Positions 46,396-58,192 of a stretch of DNA of 64,000 bases are shown in pieces; positions within the stretch are counted from its first letter, which is position 1, and every line of letters starts with the position of its first letter. The notes under the pieces are model-generated. The model ran no database searches and was not told the DNA's origin. It saw only the letters and a list, made by a program, of their open reading frames with translations. The stretch is taken from contig NC_135040.1 of NCBI RefSeq assembly GCF_051020975.1, forward strand, positions 2,349,501 through 2,413,500. Direction: 5' to 3'. This DNA comes from Osmia lignaria lignaria. Taxonomy: Eukaryota; Arthropoda; Insecta; Hymenoptera; Megachilidae. Position numbers and translations under genes: made by a program.

Positions 46396-47117
46396 TGTGA
46401 CGGTTTACCGCCGGGGGTTTGCCGGCTCAGCCGGTAAGTCCTGGGTTCCGGCGAACGAATGAATAAGTCGGTTGGATATGGGTGAGAATAATAGATTTAT
46501 TTAACTATTACAATTAGCTTAACCTACGGCCCTTGGTGTCCTATTAATCTACAATGGTTCTCAAAACTAACGGTTCGCTCGCGGTGTCGAGCGGGCGCGG
46601 CACGGGTAATCGCGGCACGGCGTGGTCCGGTCGCGGTGTCGAACGGCCACGGTACGGTTCAATCACGGTGCGGAGCGGCGGAGGCGGGGGATTCCCGGGA
46701 TCGAGTCCTAGATGCCTTCATGAGCGGATGGTCGTAAACACAACCCATCCTCACCCAGGCAGTAAGAAGACCGTGATACGGTGGACGTCCGTAGACACGT
46801 GTACGCCCGGTCCGGCGGTCGGGACGCCACCGAGAGATTTCTCGACAGTGGCCGAGGATACAGCGGACAGTATGGCCGGACGGCCGTAAACACAACCTTT
46901 CCTGACGAACGCTGCTGGAGTAAAAATCGTAGCTGATCGTGTTTCGTATCGCTCATCCGAGGATTCGCTTCCGAGTACTGATCTGGCTTCTACCGCCTCG
47001 CAGCCCGGTATATCATCGCTCGCGAGTTCGCGGTGCGCGCAGTCGCCCCCTGTCGGCGGCGCGGGTGGTAGCGCGCGCCAGCGGGGCCCGCGGTTTCGCG
47101 GCCTCGTACTCCTCACA
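46396..47117 (+). mobile_element. GC-rich solo LTR, 722 bp
   Basis: It starts TGTGACGGTTTACCGCC and ends CGTACTCCTCACA, so the termini TGTGA/TCACA form a 5-bp inverted repeat with canonical TG...CA ends. Flanks ATAA (46392-46395) and ATCA (47118-47121) are a possible 4-bp target duplication with one mismatch. It interrupts a family copy exactly between two adjacent blocks. GC content is very high and CpG-dense, in sharp contrast to the surroundings. GTCGTAAACACAACC / GCCGTAAACACAACC occurs twice (about 46729 and 46884) in the promoter-like middle. No internal gag-pol, so it is a solo LTR; Ty3 or BEL/Pao type cannot be decided. ORFs across it are by-products of GC content. Confidence 0.7.
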
Positions 47118-47212
47118 ATCATATTAATATCGTTGAAATTAAAATTTTGAGAATTCCTGTTTCCCCTCCAATATCATTTTTCTTGAAGAAACTTACTTTT
47201 CTCGATGGTGTA

Positions 47213-50200
47213 CAATAGCATCTGATTAAGCATTTCCTCTTGTCAGATGTAAAATTGTACAAAAGTAAAAAAATGGTTTCAAGTAATTATACTTTTTAGC
47301 GAAAATAATAATATTGTAGTAATAGTAGTTTTTGAACTGCATAAGTAAACAGCTAAATGTAGTTCCATATTAATACATATTAATTTATTTTATAGAAGTT
47401 TGACATATCTAACGATAAGTATAATTAAAATTACTTCAGCCATGTCGGATTAATTAACTGTTATTAGCAAAAGCAAGTGACGATACATTAAACAATAACC
47501 TTCTATCGACAAGGATCACACCACGCATATGCAAATTATCGCAACATTCCGCTATTCTCTACTGTTTCAACTTCTCATATTCTCGGTATCGCGTGCTTTT
47601 TGATTAATCTTTCAGTAGCAATTATAAAATCATATTGGTCATCAAACAGAAAGTTAATATTTCCTAACGAAATGATTGCAATATTGATTTCTCCAGAATG
47701 TTAAATTCTGTCTATTTTAGTTATTAATTAAATTATTTCTGCAACATAATATTATCATACTTTTTCTTTATAATATTGAATCGTAAGTTATAAAAATATA
47801 TCTAAATCAAAATTATACTTATATTAGAGATGCAATAAAGAAACCTGAAATTTTCTAAATTAACGTGAATTTTCTTTTATTGAAAAACCTAATAGGAGAC
47901 TTATAATTATAGTTTGATTTCCAAGTTAATGGTGCAATATGGAATTATATTCATTCCAAATCACATAAAATTTTAAACACTTATGTCCTGATAAAGTGGT
48001 CTCTCTTCAAAAAAATTAAAAAATCATAATGCACCATAAATATTCTTCTGTATCTTGAAGTCTTATTCGTTCTCAAAATTTATGTTCTCGCTTTTCCTTT
48101 TCCTTTCACTTAAAATAACATGAGATGCAGCTGCAGCAAGAACTTTATCTTCTTCAACTTCACGCTGTATATTTAAAACAACTAAACTGTTCCTGAAAAT
48201 GCATGCTTTTGCCAGAGACAAATTGTTTCTGCTAATACTCATAAATTGCTTGTTTCCAGCAAGAATTGGCACCAGAATCTTCCTCGATGTTGCTTTGATG
48301 TATACGTAGCTTTAGAGATTCTGCGGCGTTCCAGTGTTCCGTATGAAAAATGGTGGAGGACGATGACTGTATTACAGTTTAAAACGCAACACCCCACACA
48401 GGATTTAAAAGAACAGTGGGTCTGGTTTGCAGGACTCAGTTTTACTGCTGCCAGCACAGCAATTTACCGTGCACACTCGCATAAAATTTCAAAATTAACA
48501 CGTTGACTACCGCGTTGCTGCCTTGGGATCCCTGCGAATTTTCGTTAAACCGCCGTACTGATCCCTCAGGAACGCCTAGATATATGTACGCAATTTCCAA
48601 GACGGTTATATTCGTCGCTTCCCCGCAATTCTACAGTAATAATGATAATGATAAATGATCTTTGTGATTTATGGAGTGTCGATCCCGTATTAACTTTTGA
48701 AAAGCGAGCCATGAAGAGAGCCCCAAGACTGTGGACCGTGGATAGAGCCACAATTTTAATGGAACTTTTTGTCTCATATTATTTCCATTGTCTAAATTTT
48801 ATATTGTTCCTTTAAAAATTATTCTTCCAGTACAAGAAACCCTTTTTTTAAAAATTATACATTTCATTTTAAGTTAACATCCTTCAATATATCTTAAAAT
48901 TTGGGTCACGATTGACTCAGGCTCTGCTGTTTAAGGTTTCAATAAATAAACAATTTCAAAATGTCAAATTTTTGATAAAATTAGATGACTTAACTCCAGG
49001 ATTAAGGAAAAATTGATAATTATATTTATGATGATCAAATAAGAAGGTATAATGAAATTTCCAATTAAAATAAAAATGTACACCTCTTCCATTAGTACTT
49101 AATAAACAATAAAATACCTACTAAAAAAAGGTATCACAAAAAATAAATTGAATAATTATAATCTTCATACTTCAAATGAAATTCAATTGAAATTAAGTAG
49201 AAAAGATATTTATAAACAAGAATACAAATGTATTATGAAACACAATTTACATAGGCTAATTATAAAAATTAAAATTTTATCTTTTAGCAAATTAGTAATT
49301 CATTTAATCAGTAATTAAATTTGTCAGAAATTAAAATAGCCAATTACATTTTTCTGAATTACTTAAATTTTTCAAATCCAGTATTTTTTGCACCGTATAT
49401 CAACAGATTCTTCCAATTCTTATTTCACAAAATTAATCAATTTTTGTAGTAAAATTTAATTACACGTTTCTGTCAATTGGATCTTTGCTTTTATAATGAA
49501 TGAATAACTTCAAATACTTGAATAACTCGGTCAAAAAAAATCACACAAGGTGTTTGAAGAGAGGGAATTAAAGCTAAAGGAACAGACTTTCCTGTCTAAT
49601 TGTTACAGCTAAGAAAAAAAATTTTGCTGAGCCGAAAGAGACAGAGAAATTCGATTGAAAATATTACAATTACTGTACAAATATTTCTTCGAAGTCAAAC
49701 ATTTTTCGAAAGAGGACCATTTGCTTTTTTACCTGCTATATTGCTCACTTCAATACAACTTTTCGGACCAAAATTACGTCCATTTGAAGTTCGCATAATT
49801 TCTACGTAAAAAGTGGGTGTTGCCCTAATTTTACGAGGGAGTGTACTTTATTTAAAGTAGGTAAATACCACTTTTAAACCAAATGGTGATACTTCTTCAA
49901 AAGCTACTTTCTATTTCATAAATATCTTCCAATATTCATTTTAATAATAAAGAGGCAAGAAAATTATCTAAATTTTCGATCGCCACATTAACATTTAGTT
50001 AATTCAACTTTCCCTAGTTTCCAGTAAATCATGACATAACTATTCCAGTAATCGAATGAAGTACCAGCTCAAATCTCATAGCATTCATCTCGCCACTGAC
50101 TCGTTTACGGAGATCGTTGCACTTCCAATCGGTTGTGAGGGTTCACGGTAGTAAATTTAGCGTTTAGCAAGTTCTCGGTTGATGAATATTGTATAATGAA

Positions 50201-50415
50201 ATATACTTGGTATGTACATGCCTCATCCTCCCTTATTACAGCAGCCGTTTCTACCGTGGCTCTTGCTAAATCTCTCCTACTACCAACATCTGCTCCCTTA
50301 CTATTCTATGTACAGAATGTATCATAATATGCCGACATAATTTCAGTGCATTCAACATACATAAATAATACAAAATGTTTGTATAAACTTTTGTCCTATT
50401 TAATTTTGTTTCATA
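47213..50415. other. Long AT-rich non-coding stretch
   Basis: Mostly featureless. Around 48060-48510 there are 70-86-codon ORFs on both strands in a patch of less extreme composition. One minus-strand frame contains LAAAASHVILSERKRKS, but it lacks an ATG and any family match I can defend. No TIRs or arrays recognised. Confidence 0.45.
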
Positions 50416-50423
50416 GTTATATA

Positions 50424-51160
50424 GTGTGGATTCTGGTTATATTTGCCACCACTTGAACGTTTTGACTTTGTCACTTTCAGAATTGCTTTAAATCTGTATT
50501 TTTTTTTTGTATATCATAATATCATCACACTCTGCAAGGATGTAATATGATCGCTGATAACTTACAGTAAGATTTGTAGGAGAGGGGAGAAAAGGCGTTT
50601 CCTCTCCGGATCGTTTGTCAGACTCGTCAGTGGGGCTGACAACAGACGATTCCTGCTCCAGACACCTATCATACCGCAATTCGGAACTTCTATATATTCG
50701 AACCGCATGCCGGCCGACCGCTAGCGAGAACACACAGATCCCCGATCATCTCGCCGCCACCTAGCGGTCCCCGGCCCGGACTAAAGGCGTCCGGGAAGAC
50801 GAAACCCTCTTGCCCCCTCCACTAACGCCTACAGATTCTTGTTATACTGCCACCTGAGCGACTTGACCTTCACACGAATTTCAGAACTGCTTTAAATCTT
50901 CATTCTTTCCATACCACACTGTCAGTCTACAAGGATGCAACGATGATGACTTACAGTAGATTCTCATTATTTTGCCTCGGGGGCGACCTGAGAAATTTTC
51001 AAGCATACTAGTACCGCTCTTCCACTATCATAACCTACCCCATAGAAAGTGGATTTCTATCATCCATCGCCATCTTCAAATGAAAACTTTGAAGCTTGAA
51101 AAGTTTTCCACTCCTATAACCTCGTCCGCGGCAATACAACGAGAGTCTGCTATACGTACT
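50424..51160 (+). repeat. CAGTAGATTCTCGTTAT repeat units (three) with an embedded GC-rich block
   Basis: Units start near 50424 (GTGGATTCTGGTTATATTTG), 50831 (ACAGATTCTTGTTATACTGC) and 50953 (ACAGTAGATTCTCATTATTT). The first two share a TTTCAGAAYTGCTTTAAATC block and a CTGCAAGGATG / CTACAAGGATG block. The last two are 122 bp apart. Sequence 50575-50830 separates the first from the second and includes dispersed repeat B. Related units lie at 15310-15620. Confidence 0.5.
50697..50833 (+). repeat. GC-rich dispersed repeat B, copy 2
   Basis: It runs from TTCGAACCGCATGCCGGCCG to CACTAACGCCTACA and shares the CGCCGCCACCTAGCGGTCCC core and the GACGAAACCCTC segment with copy 1 (25911-26043). Small indels separate the copies near the middle. 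It adjoins a CAGATTCTTG repeat end. Confidence 0.7.
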
Positions 51161-51692
51161 TATGTGGTTCCGTTTTCTATTTTATACTATTTTCATAATT
51201 AAAAATTTCTCATTTGTTATGTAACAACCCAATAGATTACCTTTACTTTTACAACCCTATTATTCCAATCAAATGATTTGGTTCAGTATACGAAGCCAGT
51301 GATTGAAATAACTAAAAAATACATTCATCCAGAAGTAATGGATACAAAGATCTCTCGTAACGAGCGATTCTTATTATTTACACAACGGAACCGCCTCGAA
51401 AACTGCAATTTCAATCTCAATTTTCGTTGCAGCGGGTATCCGACTGAGTTCACATTCGCAGCCCATAGGTCGTTCGGAAGAGCAGCGTACAACTCGGAAA
51501 ACAACAAATTGCCTCGTCTAACATAACAAACAGGTTGCGGAGCCAACGTGTCGCCCTCGTAATGCTCCAGGGTGTTGCTCCGGTGGCAGCAGAAAAAATT
51601 ATCACTTCAAGTGGCTACCTCTCGAACGTATCGTGCATCATACCGGCGGGCACCATACAAATATCTCTAACACGATATGAAACATGTAGCAC
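51161..51692. other. Moderately GC-rich stretch, no gene supported
   Basis: ORFs of 73-89 codons on both strands (51278-51804) overlap in opposite directions and have no domain. No repeat recognised. Confidence 0.4.
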
Positions 51693-51718
51693 GGGGGGGG
51701 GGGGGGGGGGGGGGGGGG
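51693..51718 (+). repeat. Homopolymer run of 26 G
   Basis: An uninterrupted G tract between GTAGCAC and TAGAATCG. It could form G-quadruplex structures and is also a place where assembly length may be unreliable. It is the longest homopolymer in the window. Confidence 0.95.
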
Positions 51719-53480
51719 TAGAATCGTGTACCTGGTCACCTCCTCTCTACGTCACCGACAGCCATTTATCGTTTGAGAGGACTTTGAACCAACGATTCGC
51801 TTAACACCGATTCAACAGCAGATAGAACCAGAATCGATCGTTTTGTAATGGTCGATCGGAATCCAATGCCCCGCATCCTTGCATTAACTTTTTCTTTCTA
51901 ACGAACGATGACCGCCCATGCACTTTCAGAGGATCGTCGACATTCTCTTTTGGCTGTTTTTTCGACATCTGCAAGAACGTTATTGGGTTGAATGTGATTA
52001 AATTTTTTAGAAATGGACGAATAAAATCTGAAGCGTTCTGTCACTATCATTGATATCTTGACTTGGAAATTGTAATTACCTATTTAATAAAAATTTTACA
52101 AAATATAGACACTATTATGTCTTAAATCACCCGAAGAAATATTTGTATTCCAAGGTAGACTCGTGATCAAATCAAATTTCATTTCCCGCCCTTCCCCTTA
52201 GACCAGGAACGTTCAGCAAGTAGTAAATTGGACACGGGCGCCCCCGACGCCGATTAGGTTTTTAAATCATTTTTATTATGAATATCGTAAAAATTAAAAT
52301 TTTGAGAATTCCTTCTTCTCCTCTGTTGCCATTGTCCCTAGCGCAGCGAGCATACACTAATTTGCTGTATTATGAAACATTTTGCCCTTTTTGAAAAAGT
52401 AATTATTATATCAGCACTTTATGGCATATTCTATGGAAAAAGTAAAAAAGAGTTATTCAAAAATTTCAATTTCTTAAAAAGACTCACCACCTAAAAATTT
52501 TCAATTAACACTTTGAAATTGATTTTGTTTTTTTTAAAGAAGAAATGTTACAAATTACCTATAATAGTTCTCTCTTTGACGAATTGAAATATAGTTTTTT
52601 TAATGCAACATTTTTATCGTTTAACTGGGATATTAAAAGAATTGAAGATAGAAAGAAAAAATATAGAAGTTAGTCAATCTTGCTAGCCTCGATAACCTCT
52701 CTCAACTCCAGTCAATTCCTATTCGTCAATAGCTAGATAAATTCTATCACACCATTTCGGATTGATACAAGTCGAGTTGCGCAGTAAATATTTGCCTGCT
52801 CTAACACAAGGTTCGCTTCTACGATCTGACCTTTCGAATGTAAAAATAGAGGGTAATGCAAAATATACATCTCGAATTCTGTTGATCTTTTAGCATTTAA
52901 TTTAACGATTTAAGTGAAATAGATATCTATAAAAAACATGGACACTTAGAGGTACTCTAGATTTCTTTAAAAGCAAAAATTTCTTAATTATTTTACTGTA
53001 AAATTTAGAAAGGACTGAAAAAATTTGTTTTATTGTAAAAGAAAGTTAAAAATGTTGATATTTCATCATTTTTAGAGTGAATTTAAGTATCTATATTTTA
53101 CATTTTGAATAAAAGATAAGAAACATTCAGTAGGTATAACAAAAGAAAATATGTATCAGACAGTGATTAAACGTATGCATAAAGCAAAATACCATCCAGT
53201 CCTGTTAATATTGAGGTCATTAATATTCAATTAAATATCATTTGTAGATTTAACATTCGCATCATTATAATATTGTATTTTAATAACTGGCCCATGCAAT
53301 AATAAAATAATAAAAGATATGTTTTCAAACGATAACTTAAATGCTTATAAATCTATGAGTTGATATAATAAAATATAGAGACAATATAAGAGGACATTAA
53401 TTTACAGTACTAAATTAATTAATGTAAATTTATTAAAATAGGATCATCAATCAGCTGCATTATAAACTGAATAAAATCCG
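51719..53480. other. Non-coding stretch with a small repeat fragment at 52255-52345
   Basis: The segment 52255-52345 (TTTTTAAATCATTTTTATTA, then ATATCGTAAAAATTAAAATT and GAGAATTCCTTCTTCTCC) is the right part of a CAGTATCGAGCA-family copy without its terminus. The rest is AT-rich and featureless. Confidence 0.45.
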
Positions 53481-53489
53481 AAAATTGAA

Positions 53490-53890
53490 AGAAATAAAAT
53501 AAAGAATTAATATTTTATTAATTTTGTAAAATGGGAAATGCAAAATTTAAATCGAAAAATGAAACTATAAAATGGTAAATAATTATAATTATAGCGTGTC
53601 ACACTACGTAACTAAAAGAAATTTTTAAAAATTATAATAACCTAACATTAACTTTTGAGCAGCGGAGTATGGGTCAATCGAGATCCAAACTTACAAAACA
53701 TACAAGAATATTAATTTGAAATATTGGAATAATAATTTTTAAAAGAACAGTGTAAAATGAAAATTATATAAAATGTAAAACGAAATTAAAATTGTCCAAG
53801 GATTAATATTATATTAATTTTATAAAATAGGAAATGCAATGTTTAAATTGAAAACTAAAATGATAAAACTCTAAATAATTATAATTATGG
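53490..53890 (+). repeat. AT-rich direct duplication, period about 290 bp
   Basis: Blocks at about 53505-53600 and 53795-53890 share TTATTAATTTTGTAAAATGG / TATTAATTTTATAAAATAGG, then GGAAATGCAA and TAAATAATTATAATTATRG followed by AGTGT/CGTGT. They are about 290 bp apart and moderately diverged. The sequence between them is unique. This looks like an old tandem duplication. Confidence 0.6.
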
Positions 53891-54600
53891 AGTGTACCAT
53901 TCGACTTGTTAATTAAATTTCTCAAAATTGAAAAAAAGAAAAAATATTACGAAAACTTAGTGTTATCTGTAAAACAAAGAAAATATTAAAGTTAGTTGGA
54001 CAGTGTAATAATCACTATTATATCAATGACTTGTTCATTTCCTACGACTATAAACAAGCCAGTTTAATTTAAAAGGATTACCAAAGTGCTCTCGATTTGT
54101 AACTGGAATAAATCGCATCATCGACGAAAACGAACGACGATGGAACGGTTCCCCGTTCCTCTTCAGCATCGAGAAACGAGGGCGAAGAAACTAAGACCCT
54201 TCGGCAGAACTTATGAATAATGAGGTAGTCTCTCGTTTCAATAAACGCTTACTTAGTCGCCGTTAGTTTTTTTTTATTCTACTAAAAAGTCTGGATACTT
54301 TCTTCTGTAAACGTGATAAACCTTGGAAACCCTTCGTCAACTGTGTTCACCATCCACGACATTAAAAGAACATTACGCGCTTTTTCATTTCCAATTGTGT
54401 TTCACTCAGCACGTGACAGAAGTCCAATTCTGTTTCTCCCTCTATTACATCATGAATTTGATTTCGTATTTAGAATGCCAAGCATACTTTACTGTATATT
54501 TCCTTTTCTATTCGAAAATTACTATACAGAGTACTTCAAAAAGGATGGACATCATGTAAGTTCAACCCTTTTGTTATGGTCATCTTTGTTGGGTACTATT
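53891..54600. other. Non-coding stretch, nothing recognised
   Basis: A small GC-richer patch at 54090-54220. The ORFs of 78-100 codons at 54313-54615 overlap in different frames with aromatic-rich translations and no domain. Confidence 0.45.
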
Positions 54601-54604
54601 CTCT

Positions 54605-54730
54605 TAAGGTTTTAGGGTGGACCTGGCCCTCCTGAAAATTTGGGCTGACCTCATCCCAAAAATGTGGATTAATCTCAAATTTTAAGATTCCAAAATTTCC
54701 AAATGTCAATTTCCCAGCATTTCAGAATTT
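54605..54730 (+). repeat. AT-decamer repeat family, short copy
   Basis: The GC-rich shoulder AGGGTGGACCTGGCCCTCCT is followed by AAATTTTAAGATTCCAAAAT-type units. The same shoulder occurs at 62685 as AGGGTGGTCCAGGCCCCTCA, also followed by an AT-rich array, so the order is conserved. Confidence 0.5.
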
Positions 54731-55484
54731 CTGTTAAACCAACAATACCCATTATGAAGGTGATTGTCGTAAACCCGAATTTGGATGAGTTATTCACGTT
54801 ATTTTTGTTAGGTAGTAGAATAAAATATTCGACCAGAGGATTAGACCTTAATTCAAGTTTGCTTTCAAACAGTATACATTTTTTCAAGTCAATAGATCTT
54901 TACCTGTAGCAGCAATAAGACCCAAGGAATCGTTACATCCTATCTAGTAATTTGGTTTATTAGTCACATCTGGTTGCCAGAACCCTTAACCTTAGCAGTA
55001 GAGTCTTTGTTTGCAGTTTTCTATTCATGTCGAGGTATTGCTTAGTTTTATTGCTCGCTACGGTCACTGAGTACACGCGGACCTACCGCATACGTCACTA
55101 AGGCACCCCTGACAACGCATAAGGAACATTTTCCACCTCCACAAAAATCAGGCCAATAGGTATGGCTCATCCAAAAATTGTACTCCTTGCCCAGAATATA
55201 AAAACCTGAAGCAAGTTCCCTAATTAGACATTATAGTTCAGAACATTCTCGTGAAAACACTCTCGTGAAACAACTCACATCAAAAACAACATTTTCTGTC
55301 GAACGGATAAGCGCCGAAAACAAATTCCTTAACCGAATTGTTTAACCGAAGTATAACAACATTAAAAAATTATAATTACTTGCAAGTACAAATTGCAACG
55401 GGTCAATTTATTTGGATATCATTACCAATCCTCAAGTTGTCCCGACCTCTCGTTAAACCAAACGTGAGGAATAAACAATTTCCA
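54731..55484. other. Non-coding stretch, nothing recognised
   Basis: A short local repeat CTCGTGAAA occurs twice at 55250-55270. A 70-codon minus ORF (54675-54887) has no domain. Confidence 0.45.
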
Positions 55485-55715
55485 AATTCTGAAATTGTAG
55501 AATTCTAAAATTTCCAAATTTCAAATTTCTTATACTTTAGAATCTCAGAATTTAAAAATTTTGAGATTTTAAGATTGCAAAGTTTGAAAATTTCAAATTT
55601 CTTACGTTTCAGAACTGAAAAATTTCCAAATTCCCAAATTCCCAAATTCAAAGATAATAACATTTCAGACTTTCTAAATTCCAAATTTCAAAAATTTTAA
55701 AATATTAAAATTTCT
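55485..55715. repeat. AT-decamer array (AAATTTCCAA-like)
   Basis: A degenerate array of about 10-11-bp units such as AATTTCCAAA, AATTTCTTAC and AATTCCCAAA. It matches the arrays at 38095-38425 and 62510-62880. Confidence 0.6.
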
Positions 55716-57058
55716 AAGACATCTGGCCCACTGCAGAGAAAGATCCAAGCTACACCAATATGTTTACTATTACAGTTACTACTTAAAATAAAAATAGTAG
55801 TATAAAGTCAAATAAACTAAAAAGAAGAAACATGAAATAGCACACATATATGACACATTGTCCCACAGAGGGTCAGAAATATTCACAAGGACATATTTAA
55901 GTTCTACCTGAATCGAAAGGGTTAGAGAAACAACCGTCTACTCACTTGCAAAAGGTGTCTCCACTGTCAAACATTTGAAAAAATTCTATCGAAGTTAGAA
56001 TGCGCTCTCGTTTCAAGATTCCAGCCCACCGGGCGATCACAGGGCATTCCACGGAAACGACACTCCCCTTTTTGTTTTATACACTCTGCGGATATGTAGG
56101 TACTTCCTGCGAGGCAGTTTCCTTTCAGTCAGATACCCGTATCGCGTTTACACAGCGAAAACTTCCGTACAGAAAGAGCTGTTTGAAATAACAGCCGACT
56201 ACCGGAAGGACATTCGAAACAGTCTCGACTCCAATCACAAACGCGAACGAAAGTGGGAGAGACGGAAGGGAAAAAATGGGTGCACGAAGCAACCGTAACG
56301 GGATAAGTTTCGCGGTAGGCAAATCGTGGGGACGGGTATCAAATTCCCGAGAGAAGCGGCGTATCCTATTTTTTTTTTTTGTCGCGATGCAAGTAATATT
56401 TTAGCGTTCTTTACCGTGCATAGTCGCTGTAGCGAACTTTCTGTCATAGTTCAAAGACTTCAACGATGGGGGATGGTTGAGATTTTAGGGGATGCACTTT
56501 ACTCTGTGAATCGAGCTAGATTCGGAAGCGAGTGAATGGAACAAAAATGTTAGCTCTCCCTGTGAATTTGTGCGTGTATCTCGCTTTGGAGATTAAATAT
56601 TTATAAATGCTTCACATGAAAATTACCTATGAAGAACTTTTTAAAACTAAAATTGGGATTTCACCGTCGTGGGTTAGAAGTTAATAAAATGATAGTATTA
56701 AATTGTAGTAGAAATTCAATGCAGAGAAATTACCCCTTTGGCCTACAAATGGTAGTCTATGATAATCTATACCTATTAGTGTATTAGTGCATAGGGAGTA
56801 CAGCTGGTCTTAGGAATGCAAAGGGTTAAGGGCTAATGAATCTTGGTTCAGAGAAGAATGATCAGTGTCACATTTTTGCAATAAAAAAATGATCTACATA
56901 TCTATTTTAAACTTTCACTGCATTTTTAAAACACATTGGCAAATACAGATTTTACTGAATAGAATAACTACGATCGCAACGCTACGCTGCTGTTCATATG
57001 TTCCTGTCCTGATCGTGACCTGTGATCAATCAGTAACTATGTTTATCTTTTGTGTATA
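55716..57058. other. Non-coding stretch with a GC island at 55980-56540
   Basis: The island has overlapping 63-70-codon ORFs on both strands without domains. The flank 56600-57058 is AT-rich. AATGCAAAGGGTTAA at about 56816-56830 resembles a TTAA-adjacent transposon end without a partner. Confidence 0.4.
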
Positions 57059-57112
57059 AAGGGCTGTGCCCGTATATATTGAAATAAATAAATAAATAAA
57101 TAAATAAATTTT
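57059..57112 (+). mobile_element. Possible LINE 3' tail with an AAAT run
   Basis: AAGGGCTGTGCCCGTATATA is followed by a run of AAAT units (57083-57110). Gene-like sequence leading into a short tetranucleotide tail is typical of the 3' ends of some non-LTR retrotransposons. No upstream coding region was recognised and no target duplication was found, so this is tentative. Confidence 0.35.
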
Positions 57113-57335
57113 AATATTGTTCGATAATCAAGCATAGCAGGCCCTACCCGCTCGTCCCATATGCTGCTCCTTCCCCGGGCTCCAACCCTCCTCATAGGCG
57201 GTCCAAGGATGCTGATGATGTAGGGCAGGCCTGTCTAACCTGCGGCCCGCGGGCCACCTGTGGCTCCTTCCCCTACCACGCAGCTCACGTTCGGCTCCCC
57301 CCACTCTTCCAGTTGGTTTCCCGATTCTTCTAATA

Positions 57336-57574
57336 CAGGTCTGTCCAAGTAGGGGAATTCACTCCTGGAACACATGTTTTGGGTCCCATTCCAACGCTGC
57401 TCCTTCAAGTAAGATGGGACGGTTCCGACTACAATCTCTCCGAGGAGACAGTACCGCCGCTAGGAAAGACAGAGACGGTAGTCGGAACCGTCCCATCTTA
57501 CTTGAAGGAGCAGCGTTGGAAGGGGACCCAAAACATGTGTTCTAGGAGTGGATTCCCCTACTTGGACAGGCCTG
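57336..57574. mobile_element. Palindromic hAT-type MITE, copy 2 (239 bp)
   Basis: The left end CAGGTCTGTCCAAGTAGGGG and the right end, inverted, CAGGCCTGTCCAAGTAGGGG pair for about 97 bp, leaving a loop of about 45 bp. The 8-bp target duplication TTCTAATA is perfect (57328-57335 and 57575-57582). The sister copy is at 28810-29030. It is inserted inside the larger hAT element and is therefore younger. Confidence 0.95.
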
Positions 57575-57712
57575 TTCTAATATTTGATGCGTATTCGTAG
57601 TCTTAGCAGCTAGGACCTAGCTGCTAGAGACCGCCGCCCCACTACTGGCACTACTGGATGGTGGGGGAAGTCTGAAGCGGTAAGAGTGGGAGCAGTGGCT
57701 CTTTCGCTTCTA

Positions 57713-57910
57713 CAGGGTGATCCTCTTGCTAGTGGACACAAAGGAACTGGCGACAATGAACCCCTTGACCGCACCATGAAGACACACAGAATCGTCTCGG
57801 CCCGGGGAGGTCCCCGCTGGCACGTGGCAATACGGACCTCTTTATGGTGCGGCCAAGGGGTCCATTGTCGCCAGTGCTCCTTTGTGTCCTCTAGCGAGAG
57901 GATCACCCTG
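57713..57910. mobile_element. 198-bp palindromic TA-flanked MITE
   Basis: CAGGGTGATCCTC at the left is mirrored by GAGGATCACCCTG at the right. The arms pair over about 70 bp with scattered mismatches. TA occurs on both sides (57711-57712 and 57911-57912). This suggests a Tc1/mariner-type MITE inserted close to the right end of the hAT element. Confidence 0.75.
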
Positions 57911-58192
57911 TAGCAGTTAGACAGGCCTGATGTAGGAGAAGATGCCTCATATATATTTAGGTAATGGCCTCCCACCCCTGCGTATAAACAATACGCGGGG
58001 AAATTTGAATCGATGTTTATTATTCGTATTTTTTTATTATATACTAAATTTTATAATATTTAGTAATTAAAAATTATATTATTTTGCTTCTAAATCATTT
58101 TTAATATTGATATCGTCAAAATTCGAATTTCGATAATTCCTACTTCCCTATACCGTTATTTTTCTTAGGGAAAATGCTTACTCGATACTGTA

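Larger units (their letters stand above)
45544..47210 (+). mobile_element. CAGTATCGAGCA-family copy with internal minisatellite and LTR insertion
   Basis: The left end CAGTACCAAGCATGGTAAGC follows TA (45542-45543). The right end CTCGATGGTG finishes at 47210 before TA (47211-47212). Family blocks inside are the TTCCCTAGGGAAAAT units (expanded, 45565-46020), CAATTTAAATTTG, TTAGTAATTAAAAATTATAT, TTATAAATCAC and, after the LTR, ATTAATATCGTTGAAATTAA and TTTTTCTTGAAGAAACTTAC. Removing the LTR restores the usual order. Confidence 0.75.
57226..57929. mobile_element. hAT-type non-autonomous element, 704 bp, with nested elements
   Basis: The left end CAGGCCTGTCTAACCTGCGG is followed by CCCGCGGGCC, a very common hAT terminus. 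The right end, read inverted, is CAGGCCTGTCTAAC. Flanking octamers ATGTAGGG (57218-57225) and ATGTAGGA (57930-57937) match at seven of eight bases. Two further elements sit inside (57336-57574 and 57713-57910). There is no transposase. Confidence 0.85.
57122..58190 (+). mobile_element. CAGTATCGAGCA-family copy carrying nested hAT insertions
   Basis: The left part is degenerate (CCCCGGGCTCCAACCCTCCT followed by CATAGGCGGTCC). After the nested block the family continues with GAAGATGCCTCATATATATT, GCGTATAAACAATACGCGGG, TACTAAATTTTATAATATTT, TTTTTAATATTGATATCGTC and the right end ACTCGATACTG at 58190, followed by TA. The GATGATGTAGGG | ATGTAGGAGAAG junction marks the hAT target site at 57226/57929. 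Confidence 0.75.

Noticed and set aside
46554..47122. Several 60-123-codon ORFs in GC-rich sequence
   Set aside because: They lie within the solo LTR and overlap each other on both strands.
48063..48506. Possible transposase or nuclear protein fragment (LAAAASHVILSERKRKS)
   Set aside because: No ATG, frame broken upstream, and the resemblance to a Harbinger-type N-terminus is too weak to defend.
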